In this document: positions 21,696 through 33,282 of the stretch, in pieces | Numbering within the stretch: position 1 is the first letter of the stretch | How the letters are laid out: every line of letters starts with the position of its first letter | Assembly (NCBI GenBank): GCA_036924285.1 | Contig: JAYKYS010000001.1 | Span: 43,213,501-43,277,500 of the forward strand | DNA from: Asterella californica | Taxonomy: Eukaryota; Streptophyta; Marchantiopsida; Marchantiales; Aytoniaceae | Length of the DNA: 64,000 nucleotides | Direction of reading: 5' to 3' | The notes under the pieces: generated by a model | What the model was told of the DNA's origin: nothing | The model's input: the letters and a program-made list of their open reading frames with translations, nothing else | The model's database searches: none | Translations under genes and position numbers: made by a program

Positions 21696-22297
21696 AAGCT
21701 CAAACATTTCCTTGTTGTGAAGTTCATTAGAGATGAGAAAGATGTTTAGCTCGTACAATGACAGTGTACTCTAAGTATGCTTGAGATATTTGTTATGCTT
21801 GGCTACAAACTCATTGCTATGTCACTAGAGCAAAGGATAAAGCTAAAAGCAGAGGATGGTGAGTTGCTTGATGATCTCCGCATGTAAAAATAGATGGTTG
21901 GGAGTCTTATCTATCTGACTATCATCATACTAGACTTCAGCTATGTCGTTGGTCTGATCATTCAGTTTATGCAATCACCAGAAGATCACATTTGTGGGCT
22001 GTCAAATGGATCCTATGCTACATGAAGTTTTTGATGCACTACGGTAGATCATTGTTGTTACATGGCTATATTGATGCTGATTGGGCAAAGAGTACCGATA
22101 AGAGATCCATATCAGATTACGCTTTTGGACTTGGAGGTGCTGCTATAAGCTGGACTTCTAAGAAGCAACCTACGGTTGCTTTATCATCCACTGAAGTAGA
22201 GTACCAAGAGCAACAAACGTAACATGCGAATCGATTTGACTCTGATGTCTGTTCTCTGATATTGGTGTGGAGTGTACTTTTTGTGCACCTACTACCT
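21696..22297 (+). pseudogene. Ty1/copia fragment 4: RT end and RNase H start
   Basis: The frame continues KLKHFLVVKFIRDEKDV, then with stops and shifts a GYK-type block and QFMQSP near 21968, WAVKWIL.YMK (21992), HGYIDADWAKSTDKRS and GGAAISWTSKKQPTVALSST (22065-22195). This is the standard copia RNase H with its D-A-D-W and SWxSKKQ words. It ends near 22297 where gypsy-1 starts, and the last RNase H part resumes near 31847. Confidence 0.85.
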
Positions 22298-23286
22298 TGT
22301 TGTGTCAGAGAAAGCTCTTGCTCAGTAGGTCACAAAACTCCAACGCTAACATGTAAATCACAATCACACGTTAGCATTCATGCAACATTTATCTTTACCT
22401 CGTTTAGTCCGGACTGGAGTCGGACCGTCTTCCTAACTCTCAAACTCAACATCCTAAGTCCCGGCTTAGATACGTCTAAGTCGGTCCCAAAACATGAGCA
22501 AGTCACAATGTAACTGGGGACGGACTTCCTATAAAGTCTAGGGTCCTAAACACACTTAGCGGTCCAACCGTCCGTGATGTACGTCTAGGTCCAAGCTCTT
22601 GAATGGTGGTCGAACCCATCGTCTCGTTCCGTAGTCTTGCCTCAGTTCTTGAGTTGTGCTCAAGTCTAGACGTCTATATTTGGAACACGTCTTGGTACTT
22701 ATCCAACCATCACCTCATACTTCTAGAGTCTGTCCGTAAAACTTTGAGATCGAATGACTCGTCCTAGCCCACCTAGACATCGAGTCCCCCTCATATATAC
22801 TTCTGGAGATCGGTGGTACCGTCCTCCTCTTTAATCCTTGAAAATTATACCATGATTCAATCACAAGATCGTCTGTAGTTCTTAGCGTCGATGTGATTTC
22901 TATAAGTTCTTGGTGTCATTATAAAGACCTCGTCGAGACCAACACTTCACATTTTTTTGAGGAACCGTGATCCAATGTCAGACTGTGACCATGTGGTTAG
23001 TGCTAGATCCACATCTCGTTCCGCTCGGACCACGTCTTGGATCCACGTCTCAGACTTACGATTTGATCTGATTTCAGACTTGCTCCCTTAGATCAGTATT
23101 TGTATGAGATCATCTTGGGATAGACCCTCACTTCCTAACCCAATGGTTCATAAAACCTCTTAGGGTACATCTGTTCCCGACTCCTCGATCAAGCCGTTAA
23201 CTCCTACTCGTAACGTTCACAACCTAACGCAAGTCTACTAGGGTTCCTTCGTTCGGGTCTACGCTCAATCTTGAGACTTAGGATCA
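22298..23286 (-). repeat. gypsy-1 3' LTR
   Basis: It is a direct repeat of 30771-31846. Shared blocks include GTAGGTCACAAAACTC, GAGTCGGACCGTCTTC and CAAAACATGAGCAAGTCA. On the minus strand it begins TGATCCTAAGTCTCAAG after a purine-rich AAAGTGAGGGTG tract. Divergence between the two LTRs is visible in most lines, so the insertion is old. Confidence 0.7.
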
Positions 23287-24041
23287 CAAATTCACCCTCA
23301 CTTTGAAGATTGATGCCCTCATCAACAATGATCCTTAAGTTAACCAAGTTCAAAATAGGTAGTCAACCCTTTGGTGCTAGAATTACGTTTTGGTAGCTAA
23401 CCCGCAATTCCTTCTTGACTTGAATCTTAAGTTGTCGCTAGAACACTTAAAAAATTCCAACTAATCTCGGGGGAGCCTAACCTCTTTGGTCACTCCTAAA
23501 CAAAACTAGTTGACAATTTCTAAACATTCTACTTACGACTCTAACTTGCTAACTTATAAGTATTCACACCTACTTAATGGATCTCTCAGAGCCCAATTTC
23601 TAATCCCAACCTGATTTGACTTAGACACGCGACTAAGTTTATCTTGCAGTTAGCAAATTGTAATGCAAGATCACCCCAAGACCAAAAAAAAGTGTAAACG
23701 ATTCACACTTGCTTTGCCAACGCTACGGCAAACCTAAGTCTTGACATCAAGACTTAGTCTTGATTTAGATGCTTATCCAAACCAACTCTTTTCCTTTGAG
23801 TACGCTTGGTTCCTCCTCTTGACACATCTTAGGCATCTGATCAGAACTAGTCCTAGCCATGCACTACCAATACACTTAGACAATTTCCAAGAAATAAATT
23901 CTTTATCTTCACAAAATAGAGGTCAAAGCTATAAACTCCATCCATCCAAATCACCTCAAGTGCTACTCGTATGGTTCGATGCTCCTTCACTCCGTACGGA
24001 AAAGAGATGTCTTCATCTTGCTAATGCTCTTGCTGTCCTGG
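23287..24041 (-). other. gypsy-1 spacer between chromodomain and 3' LTR
   Basis: No conserved domain is visible. The purine-rich tract AAAGTGAGGGTG (minus strand, about 23296-23307) sits next to the LTR and may be the polypurine tract. The open frame at 23741-24052 on the plus strand shows no family resemblance. Confidence 0.4.
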
Positions 24042-24230
24042 TCACCATTTGAAGAGGTCCAATACTTCGTCTGCATGTTCTAGATCTTCCTCTAGCACCC
24101 AAGTTACTTCCTTCAAATGGTATCCACGCCATTTGACTAAGTACTCCGTTCGGCTGGATTTGCACCGCAATCGCAAAATGATCTCCATCTCATATTCTAC
24201 TCCGCCTTGTATGAGATCGAGTTGAGGCAT
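24042..24230 (-). pseudogene. gypsy-1 integrase C-terminal chromodomain
   Basis: A 62-codon frame with the chromodomain pattern: EYEMEIILRLRCK, then EYLVKWRGYHLKEVTWVLEE and a terminal DLFKW-type helix. Known chromovirus chromodomains sit at the integrase C-terminus and direct integration to heterochromatin, which fits the nested setting here. The aromatic position after YLVKW is present. Confidence 0.85.
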
Positions 24231-24258
24231 GAGAACATGTTTACGCTTCGGTCGGAAA

Positions 24259-24549
24259 TCATCCTTGCACTACTTCTTTAATAAAGAAACATGAAAGGTC
24301 AGACACAACTGCCACTCGGGAGGAAGGTGTAAAGTTAGACATCTTCATGCAGAATCTTAATAAACACAAGGGTCTCGCAAACTTGGATGAGAACTTCATC
24401 GATGTTCCTTCTGAAAGGATGAAGTTTTTCGTACTCAACCATACTTCTTCGCCCACTTGAACTTTGTTTACCTGCTTGGTGTAACGTTGTTGCACTTTGT
24501 CAAGATTCTTTTTCACTTGTTCCTTGCGCTGCTGCATTTCTGCCACCAA
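24259..24549 (-). pseudogene. gypsy-1 integrase C-terminal part
   Basis: The frame starts MVAEMQQRKEQVKKNLDKVQ, then QRYTKQVNKVQVGEEVWLST: the helix and V-G-E-x-V-W-L word that follow the catalytic core in chromoviral integrases. It continues to KFARPLCLL, a decayed GPF/Y-like stretch. The catalytic core lies on the other side of the ~2 kb interruption. Confidence 0.75.
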
Positions 24550-24589
24550 CTCTTCAGGTGATGTTTGTCATATTTTGGTTGTATCGATG

Positions 24590-26590
24590 TATTACTTCGT
24601 GCAAGATTTAAGTCAAGAAGCCCTTCTGGCTCACGTCCGTAAGCCAGTAAGAAAGTCGATGTCCTCGGATAATGATAAGCAAACTACCAGGGCGCCAGCG
24701 AGGATCAGCTCATTCTGTCGAACTGGATCTATTCTGGAGGAGATACTTTTACTTCTCAATTCATCAAACGTGGCTCTGTCTTGCTTGCTCAAACAGTTGT
24801 GCAATGCATCGTCTCGTAAATCATCCCGGAGGCTTCCAACAACACTTGAAGCTACAATGTTGAAGTAATCTCAGCCGATCTGATGAACATGTCGGTCGAC
24901 GGGGTAACCAAACGATCAAGAGTGTCAACAGAGAAGATAAATGCAACGTCAAAATCCTATCCGTGTTTGACATCTATCATGTGCAGTCGTGCATGGAAGA
25001 TTGGATCTCAAGAGCTTACCATGCGAACTACACATGACAACAGAGGAGGAAAAAGATGACCTTGTAGTCATCTCACAGTATTACAAATGAATGCGCGTGT
25101 GTTTTGCCAGACAGTTAAGTCTAAAACGTGCCACTAATCGCGTTCCTGCTAGACGGAGAGAAACGAATGAGAATGATGGATGTAAAATGGTCGGTCGAGC
25201 ACCTGATAGATTTATCGCTCATTCTAACACAACTTACTCGCTCTTTCGTTGTCTTTCCATCTCGTCGTTATTTGGTACAACTTGCATGAAAAACTGTGAG
25301 TTCGTTCATTGTGTGTGTAGTTCTTGCGTAGCCGGTCTTACAGTAATGACGACATTGCTTATTAGCAATCAAGTGGGAGGAAAGTGTTCTGTTATGGCGA
25401 TTGAAGAGACGATGGTGGAATAATACGATGGCAGAGGACTCGTTGCTTTCACCGAGTACAGCAAGATACACCGATCGTGATCTTTACAGCAAGATCACGA
25501 TGCAAAATTTGGGTCAGTTTCATATCACATCGTTAATAGTAGCACGCAGCGATTTCCATGGAAGTATACTTATACTGCTTGTTCTCATCGATACCCGAAT
25601 GAAAGACTGTGTATGGTTAGCAGGAGGAAATCTATTCGATGTCATCACCATGCAAAATCAGTGGAATTGTTCCGGTTCAGCTTGTATGCGTGCGATAGTT
25701 CTATGAACAGATTGCCATTGCAGTTGACTATATTCAATGAAGCCACCAAGTTACTAGAAATGACTGCCACCAACTTTAGAGCTCAGTGCAGAGCGACAAG
25801 ATGAGGTCGTGACCCAAATCGTGCTAAGTTTTCCTCGAGTTTTATTATTGATTGGATCAAACGATAAGTGTTTGATAGTCGATTGTATGGAGAGAGTGCA
25901 AATTATGACACACTCAGCTGTGAGACCCATATCAATACAACGATCAAGCTCCTGTCAGCAAAAAAGTTAGAAATTTTCTGGTTGTACTCAGTCAGAACGG
26001 ACAGCGAGTTTTGAAGAGCAGCTGAAAAATGACAAGTGCTCTAGCTCTACTCAATCCGAAAAGAGCGTGAGTTTTGAAGAGTTTGAAGATATGAGACAAT
26101 GTTTGGCTGAGGTTTATGACATGCTCAAAGTTAGAAATGATAGTGAAGAGGATGTGAATAAATAAGCATGTTCAGTTGTAAATCCTCGACGAGAGACACG
26201 ATGATTTGAATAAAAACTTTATTCTTGTTCATCGATTCTTGTCCCCAATTAAGAGTTCTACACAAGAATCAAGCGTACCACGACCAATCTCCTTCAGAGC
26301 AAAATTTTGGTCTTCCACTACCGAGACATGAAGGTTTCCTGCACCCGTCGCTTGCACACTCTAACCCATTTTGATGTCTTGAGCTCCTACAAACGAGGAC
26401 GTTCTCTTTCATAGATTTCTAAGACTCGGGTGTCAAAATTATGAAGTTACTCCGCTTGGCATAATCATACTTCTAGTCCTACATTGCGTCGTAGAGCCCT
26501 TGATAAATTCCCATCACGAAACGTATTTGCTGTTTGGGATTTCATCGCGTTTAGATTGACGCACATCGAGTAAAGAGAAGCATCATTTTC
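24590..26590. other. About 2 kb insert-like segment inside gypsy-1 integrase
   Basis: Integrase homology stops near 26600 (after [12 protein letters not shown]) and restarts near 24570 with TSPEELVAEM. The DNA between has only short frames on both strands and no motif I recognise. Its ends are approximate. It could be an insertion into gypsy-1 or a replaced segment. Confidence 0.4.
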
Positions 26591-27431
26591 TTGACACCTT
26601 GGTCTATATGCTTCTTTGCATAATGCTTCGTGGAGTTGTAGCAATATTTTGCAAGACTGAGCCACTCTGCCCAATCAGTTTGGTCCGTGCTCACATAATT
26701 CCTCAAGTATTGGTTCAGAACCGAGTTAACTTGTTCTGTTTGTCCATCAGTTTCAAGATGAAAAGCGGTATTAAATTTTAACTTTGTCCACAACTTTCCA
26801 AAAGACACTTGTAAACTTAGAGTCTCGATCTGAAATAATACTTCGAGGTAATCCATGTGAACGCCACCAAGTATCTAAGAACAACCGAGACATCGTGAAC
26901 ATTGTTGCGGTATCCAAGGTTGGAGCAAACTTCGTTAGTTTGCTAAATCGATCAACTATCACAAAGATTACATTGTATCCATTTAAGATAGACAGAGACG
27001 TGATGAAATTCATGCTGATGCTTTCCCAAGGTCCGGCTAGAATCGGCAAATAATGAAGCAACTTTTGTTTCGTCGCATAAGAAATCTAGTTCGCTTGACA
27101 GATTATGCATGTTTTCACAAAATGGACAGTGTCATCTTTCATGTGGAGCTAATAAAAATCTTTTAGTTATCATTGTTAAAATGGACTTTTTCTCTTTATG
27201 ACTTGATAAAGACGCATCGTTACACTCTTTAAGCAACTTAGTCTTAAGTTTTTCTTGTCCTACATAAACACGACTTTGTTTGAACAAGAGTAATCCATGG
27301 CTGAGCTGCATGTTCTGCAACTTCACTCCTCGCTTGAGCTGTTTCAAGTACTCTTTCGCTTGATCATCGCTCATGTAATCTTCACGTATTCGTCTCTCCA
27401 AGTCTAACTCCTTAGGATACATAGCTCGCAA
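26551..27431 (-). pseudogene. gypsy-1 integrase: zinc-binding region and catalytic core
   Basis: Frames 27132-27431, 26771-27061 and 26551-26856 follow each other. They give a decayed H-H-C-C zinc domain, then LPILAGPWESISMNFITSLS, FVIVDRFSKLTKFAPT, a [21 protein letters not shown] word, and [20 protein letters not shown]. These are the D and D-x35-E regions of Ty3 integrases: the D of the I-S-D-R-D word and the E of the TEQVN word are present. Stops and frameshifts separate the frames. Confidence 0.85.
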
Positions 27432-27439
27432 AATCTATG

Positions 27440-28018
27440 TCGACGATGAAAAATATTCCTCCTTGCGACTCAAGGCGTCTAGAACCACATTGTCCTTCCC
27501 GCTTTGTAGATTAATTCTACATTCATGAGCGCCAAGGTATCATGTCACAGTAGTTGCTTTGGCGTCACCCGATCCGTGTTTCAAAGTACTTGAGCGAATA
27601 TTATCAATGTACACTTGAGTTTTGTGAAGTCCCAAGTAATGTCGTCATTTTTTCAAGCAGTGAACAACCGCAAACAATTCCTTTTCGTGAATCGATCATT
27701 GACTCTCTGTCCCGTATAACTTCTTGCTTTCGTATGCTACATATTTTTCATCTTGAATGAACACTTTGTTAATCGCATAGTCACTCACGTCCATGTGCAC
27801 CTCCAATGGTTTAGCAACTTCAAAACTAGTGCCTTTGACAAAATGGATTTGATCATTCAGAACGCATCATCTAACTCCTTGGTCCAACTTATCTACGCAT
27901 TTTTTCCCGTCTAGTCCGTTAACAGCTTCATGATCTTTGAAAACCCCTTCACATACTTATAATACAACTTCATCAGTCCTAAGAACCGTCGCATCCTCTT
28001 CGCTGTTCTCAGAGGTTC
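27440..28018 (-). pseudogene. gypsy-1 RNase H region
   Basis: This is the interval between the RT and the integrase. Decayed minus-strand frames give pieces such as FGSGDAKATTV-like text and a run before 27450 where RNase H should lie. Individual catalytic residues cannot be read with confidence, so the call rests mainly on position. Confidence 0.5.
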
Positions 28019-28610
28019 TCAAATCACAATCACGTTCACCTTTTGCATATCTGGGTCGATTCCTTCTGCACTTATGACATGTCTCAGTAAGTTAATGCGT
28101 TCCAAACCAAACTCACACTTATCAACGTTGACAATCAGCTTATGCTCCCATAGCTTCGTCAACACCACCCTTAGCTGCTTCGCGTACGACTCCAAGGCTT
28201 TTGAGTAGATCAAGATATTATTGACGTAAACGATGATAAACTCGTCCATCTCTTCACGAAAAATTATTGTCATCAATGTGGTGAATGTCGAAAGAGCGTT
28301 GCAGAGTCCGAATGATATCACTACAAACTAAAACGATCCGTATTTGATTCGACAAGCGATCTTCTCAACATCTGGATCAACTATCCGGATCTGGTAATAT
28401 CTTGACTTCAAGTCTATTCTGCTGAAGTACTTTGTGCTCGCTAACCTATCAAACAGGTAATCTATTCTTTGCAAGGAATAATTGTTCTTCATTGTCATCT
28501 TATTGAGTGCAGGATAATCTACGCACAGTCGTAACTTTCCATCCTTCTTCATTGCAAAAAGAACTGAGGCTCCATAAGGTGACTTGCTGGTTCAAATATA
28601 TCCTCACGTC
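28019..28610 (-). pseudogene. gypsy-1 reverse transcriptase
   Basis: Two frames cover the RT. 28328-28552 has MKKDGKLRLCVDYPALNKMT, then LFDRLASTKYFSRIDLKSRY. 28019-28321 has MISFGLCNALSTF, the active-site block and ISAEGIDPD. The active-site word reads YVNN instead of YVDD, so both a frame break at about 28325 and a catalytic change make it inactive. The match to chromoviral RT is otherwise strong. Confidence 0.9.
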
Positions 28611-29454
28611 AATAGCTCACCGAGTAGCCTTTTCAACTCAAGGAGTTCTACTTGATTGAGTCGATTAAGGAGCTTTGGAGGGTGGTCCTAACCCTAACAA
28701 GATCCTGATCTTGTGGCCACCACCCGCCTTGGAGATAATTCAACAGGTAGCTCATCCGTCAAGACATCATCTAACTCTTTAATCACTTCATGAAGCACCT
28801 TCGGAAGTTTAGTCGCATCTCCTCATCTTTCCTCTTGTCCGTCACTCGTCATCAAATCTGCAACCCTCATCAAACACATGATTCTGGTGTTGAAGTCTAT
28901 TTATTTATCTTTGATCACATTCATCGCAAAGTCATCAATTTTCCACGTCTTTCATATCAGCCTCACTCCCAGCTTCCGTCCTTTAACTTTGATGCTCAAC
29001 CTCAAAGGTTTTCGTCTAAGTTTCACTTTGAACCTATCCTAGAAAGTGTTTCTCAAAACCGTATGGATGTCATCTGTTTCGCACACCATGACGTTCTCTG
29101 TGAACTCCAACTTCCCACACGCAAATCAGCGCAGCGAAAAAACAAAACTTTTTTGGACGCCTGCAACGTAAGAATAAGGATGAACTTTCAAAACTCAAAG
29201 CCAATAATAAAATTACTGTAAGGCTGTCAAATCTAGTACATACTCCTCGGCGTTGAAGACGTATACGTCTAATGCCACTTCAGAAGTTTGGTACGTCTTG
29301 CCCTTGGTTACTTGCATCTGAATAGGCTTGTGTGCCTTGGAGATAGACAAGCCCAACTACTTCACCAACTTCAGACTTATGAAGAAGTGAGTCGCTCTTG
29401 TGGTAAGGAAGGAAGGAAGGTAACATCACGATTAGCAACTTTGGCTTATCAGTC
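28611..29454 (-). pseudogene. gypsy-1 protease and protease-RT linker
   Basis: Minus-strand frames with many stops read TRATHFFISLKLVK near 29340-29410, a decayed D-T-G-A-T-H-S-F retropepsin site with D and G lost. K-P-I-Q and KTYQTSEVALDV words follow. The linker keeps E-L-T-E-N-V-M-V-C-E and a D-D-I-H word. Parallel stretches in elements R (54174-54425) and S (60945-61200) align with it. Confidence 0.7.
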
Positions 29455-30128
29455 CTAGAGTCTTCTTGTGGTTCCTAAGATCACATTCATATGGTCCTCC
29501 AACAAGTCCTTTGCAACAAATGCATTCATGTTATAGATACTAACCTTAGACTTCGTGCACCCCTTAATAATATGACTCGCCTCGTCACAATTGTAGCAAG
29601 TAAACTTAGAACCATTGCCCTTCTGAGGTGTTTGCCCTTTTGATTGCGACCTTGTTTGTTGTCTTTGAATGTCGCTTTGCAGCCAGAGCACTAGAGTCCT
29701 TCCGGTCCTTCTCACTCCCATCCCATTGTCGCTTGAAGCTATTGCTCTTCTTATGAACCTTATCCATGTTATGCGGTTCAAAGAGTTTTTGTTGTTGAAC
29801 TTCGTCGTCTCTCAATCCGCTCCGCTAGTTTCAAAGTTTGGCCCTGTCTCAAGTAGCTTCGGCATCCGAAAGAGAGCCTTCTCCGAGCTAGGCTTGAGTC
29901 CTCCAATAAATAAATATATATATATATCTTGGTCTCCTCAGTCCATTTGGAGAAAGAATCTAACTTAGCACTGAACTCGCGCACATAATCACTTAAGGTC
30001 TCCATTTGCTTCAACCTAACTCGACACCATCTCGAATCTTTTGATACTCTAGGTCTCGTGAGAAACTCCTTGAACTCTTTCCAACCAAGCGCTGAGATGA
30101 TCAAGGCATGCTCATCTTTGCAGTCCAT
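29455..30128 (-). pseudogene. gypsy-1 gag with zinc knuckle
   Basis: The C-terminal half of gag. 29778-30128 holds a SALGWKEFKEFLTR block and LSDYVREFSAKLDSFSKWTE, and 29455-29781 ends with FTCYNCDEASHIIKGCTKSK, a CX2CX4HX4C zinc knuckle that keeps all four ligands. A TA-microsatellite at 29900-29925 adds a false IYIYIY run. The same gag is present in R and, in chimeric form, in P. Confidence 0.85.
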
Positions 30129-30736
30129 CAGAGAAGCGTATGATCATTTAAGAACATAATTGTCACTCTCGTCTTGTCAGACTCCTTCGCATGTTGCACC
30201 TCAAAGTATAGGTCTAACTTAGTTAAGAAGTCCTTAACCTTATGAGTTCATCTTATGTTTGAAAACAGAGTCGAAAGATTTACTTTACAAAGCTTCCGAG
30301 TAGACATTGAACTCCCTTGTCTAACTTGAAGCTCGACGATATGTTTATCCCTAGAGATCATGCCCTCTTGCATGGTCTTCATCATCTTGATGAGCTCTGC
30401 ATACAAAACTCCTTAACTTCTCTCACTTGAATCATTGGACATCATTGGCACTACTCCATCTTGTTACACACATGCTGCATCTGATATAGAGCTTCTTCGA
30501 CGTTGAGGTGAATTTTTCCAGTTATCATCCACTGATTGTACCTCGAGGTTAGCTCGAGTCGATCTGATCCTCGTGTCAACCGCTACTCGTTTCTTGGACT
30601 TCTCCTTAGAACTTTATCTCACGTCAACCATTGCTCTAACGTTCACCTAGAAACGTTGATCCACTTCATATCTCACGTCCCTCTTCATGTGTCCAACCTT
30701 CAGCCACTATCTCAAGTTCTCGCTCACCAAAGCGTT

Positions 30737-30748
30737 GACTCTGATACC
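30737..30748 (-). promoter_or_regulatory. gypsy-1 primer binding site (tRNA-iMet type)
   Basis: The minus strand reads GGTATCAGAGTC, one base from the plant initiator-Met tRNA site GGTATCAGAGCC. It sits about 22 bp inside the 5' LTR, where first-strand synthesis starts. Confidence 0.75.
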
Positions 30749-30770
30749 GCTTTTCACGCACTTATCACCT

Positions 30771-31846
30771 TGTTGTATCAATGAAAGCTCTTGCTCTGTA
30801 GGTCACAAAACTCACAATGCTAACATGCAAATCACAATCATACGTTAACATTCATGCAACACTTATCTTTATCTCGTTTGGTCCGGATTAGAGTCGGACC
30901 GTCTTCATAAATCTCAAGCTTGACATTTTCTAAGTCACGACCTAGCCCGTCTAAGGCGGTCTCAAAACATGAGCAAGTCAAAACGTGACTTGAGAACGAT
31001 TTTTCATAAAGTCCAAGGTCCTAAATGGTGTCTTTAGCACACCTAGCGACCCAACGGCATGTGATGTCCATTTGGATCTCGACCCTGAATGGTGGTTGAA
31101 CACGTCGACTCGTTTCCTAGTCTTGCTCCAACCCTTGAGTTGTTCTCAAGTCCAGACGTGTCTTGGTACTAGCCCAATCATCACCTCATGTCCCTAGAGT
31201 CCACCTGCCGAACTCTGGAGTTGAGTGACTCATCTTGGCTCACCTAGGCATCGAGTCCCCCTCATATATATTTCTAAGGATCGGAAGTCCCGCCCTCCAC
31301 TTTGGTCCTTGAAAATTATAACACAATTTAATCACGGGATCGTCTATAATTCTCAGATCCGATGTTAGTTAGGAGTTCTTGGTACCTTTGGAATGCCCTC
31401 ATCAAGACCTTTCCAATGATATCTTACTCACCTCAAGATCTTACATGGACCTCTGTCCGCAACCCAAAACGTCGCTGGAGCTCCAACACTTAGTATTTTT
31501 CCGAGGAATCGTGATCCAGCATCAGACTAGGACCTTGTGGTCTGGACTAACGTCTGACCTACATCCGTTTGTGTGAGATCCACATCTCGCACCTACGTCT
31601 CATACTTGTGTTTCGATATGTTTTCAGACTTGCTCCCTTATGTCAGTAGTCGTATAGGATCGTCTTGGAATAGGCCCTTATGTCCTAGTCAAATGTTTCA
31701 ACTTTGGTTCGGAGAACCTCTTAGGATTTATTTGTTCCCGAATCCTCGGCCAAGCCGTTAAGTCCTACAAGTAGTGTTCACAACCTAGCGCAAGTTCTCT
31801 AAGGTTTCGTTGTTCGCATCTACATCCGATCTTGAAACTGAGGGAT
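30771..31846 (-). repeat. gypsy-1 5' LTR
   Basis: It pairs with 22298-23286 as a direct repeat. Its inner edge (CTTTCATTGATACAACA on the minus strand) is next to the primer binding site. Its outer edge is close to 31846, where copia RNase H coding resumes. Confidence 0.7.
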
Positions 31847-32033
31847 GCGATAATACAGATCATGTTGTTATCTATATATTGACAACATTAGCAGCATGAA
31901 GTTGGCGCGGGAGATTGAGTTCAGTTATGTAAGCACATGAGTTCATGTTATCGATATCTTTACTAACGTGTTGTCTAGAGATAAGTTTGATGCTTTCAGA
32001 CATTGTCTAGGAGTACAAGATGTAGAGTCGAGC
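31847..32033 (+). pseudogene. Ty1/copia fragment 5: end of RNase H
   Basis: The reading resumes C-D-N-T-D-H-V (after a gypsy-1-induced break), and ends VHVIDIFTNVL, RDKFDAFRHCLGVQDVESSL. This is the standard C-terminal end of plant copia polyproteins, directly before the polypurine tract. Confidence 0.8.
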
Positions 32034-32044
32034 TTGAAGGGGAG
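32034..32044 (+). promoter_or_regulatory. Copia polypurine tract
   Basis: TTGAAGGGGAG directly precedes TGTTAATATAG, the start of the 3' LTR. It is the usual plus-strand primer position. Confidence 0.75.
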
Positions 32045-32279
32045 TGTTAATATAGTCTTAAGCTCTAGTAGATCGACAACTAATACCAACCAGAGTAGTT
32101 AGGATTGTTATGTATTGTTAGTTAGAGGGCTTACTCACCATTAAGATTTTCTTTGTACACTATATATACATGGAGAGACGAAATCTCTCTCATCTTATTC
32201 TTATTTACTTTGACTATTCGTTCTCTCTCCTTGAAGTGTTTTCTTAGAAGTATTGATCTTTCTACACTTATGTGAGCAA
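32045..32279 (+). repeat. Copia 3' LTR
   Basis: It begins TGTTAATATAGTC after the polypurine tract, contains a TATATATACATGG core near 32161-32173 and a short leader-like CTCTCTC run. It ends near GTGAGCA, where Harbinger coding starts on the other strand. The 5' LTR was not found. Confidence 0.6.
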
Positions 32280-32287
32280 TATTTAGC

Positions 32288-32625
32288 TGGTTTATTGTAC
32301 CATTCAAGCTTTCTTTGGAGAGGAATGTGCGTCTCATCAACAGCTCCAATCATCTGAAAAAGTCTAAGTCAATCTTTGAAACTTCTCCAGAACAAATATG
32401 AGTTTCTCTCCGTAAGATATTTGAATGAATGAACTAGTGCCTTTTCTAGACCGGACAGCATGTCAATGATCAGTGTAGTATATTTATGAATGGTAGACAT
32501 ATCTGCAGCTCAGTCACTCAATGATTTCTGTCTTTTGTTAAATACAAGTCTGTGAATTGTAACTGCTAAAAGCTTTCTCCTTCTCCATCCTTTGCCGTGC
32601 ATCAAGAAACTCCGGTAAAGGAGGC
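32288..32625 (-). pseudogene. PIF/Harbinger transposase fragment
   Basis: A minus-strand frame runs 32507 to 32288 with one TGA. It has IHKYTTLIIDMLSGLEKALV, then LRLFQMIGAVDETHIPLQRK and a Y-N-K-P word: the region around the first catalytic Asp of the DDE nuclease (G-A-V-D-x-T-H-I). Upstream, 32564-32625 reads PEFLDARQRMEKEKAF, likely the same protein in another frame. The reading is cut where the copia LTR begins, so copia probably inserted into this older DNA transposon. The other half was not found to the left. Confidence 0.75.
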
Positions 32626-33282
32626 AAAAAAATATCGATGACCTATAACAAAGTCATAAAACTATCATAGTTCATCATGTAATTAGCTCTTCATTCTTCA
32701 TATCTTGGATTAAATGATCATACTTGAAAATGTATCACACTCCACCAACTTCCGCTTCTAGGTGCTACATGCCACTCTCTGTCTAGTACATAAAACTCAT
32801 AATAATACAAGACGAGTTGAAATAATTAACCTTGTCTCAACCAATTTGGATTTTGTACTAAGCTGAGAATCCTGAATGAATGGAATCTTATAAGTCAAAA
32901 AATCCATAATTACGTTAGTTCGTATGATCGCATACAAAGAAAATATGCATGCTGGATGAACTTCTGGCAGAAAGGAGGAAAATGACAAACAGATAGTGTG
33001 TAGTGTCCGGTTTCAGTCATGAAAGAAAAGTGTTGACAAACTCCTAAATGGACAGATGCTCGACTCGATCATTTTAGACAAGACTAGAACAAAGAACAGA
33101 GTTTTAAGCAGACTGCACACATAGAAGCAGATTCATTTAGAATCCATAAACAAATATGAGAAGTGATCTCTGTCTTGGTATAAAGTTATATTATGTCTAT
33201 GAATAAAATTATTTTAATTTTAATAACTTTAATTTATGATCCAACTCTTCCAAAGAAAAATTTAAAAACAGAAATTAAAGTG

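Larger units (their letters stand above)
22298..31846 (-). mobile_element. Ty3/gypsy chromovirus gypsy-1 nested in copia
   Basis: A minus-strand element with two LTRs of about 1.0-1.1 kb at the ends and degenerate gag, protease, RT, RNase H, integrase and chromodomain between them in gypsy order. An iMet-type primer binding site lies next to the 5' (right) LTR. The flanks are copia RNase H on both sides. The exact ends and target duplication could not be fixed because the LTR edges are decayed. About 2 kb of unrelated sequence interrupts the integrase region. It is defective throughout. Confidence 0.8.

Noticed and set aside
29900..29930. IYIYIY run in gypsy-1 gag as a membrane segment
   Set aside because: It is produced by an expanded TA microsatellite inside a gag frame.
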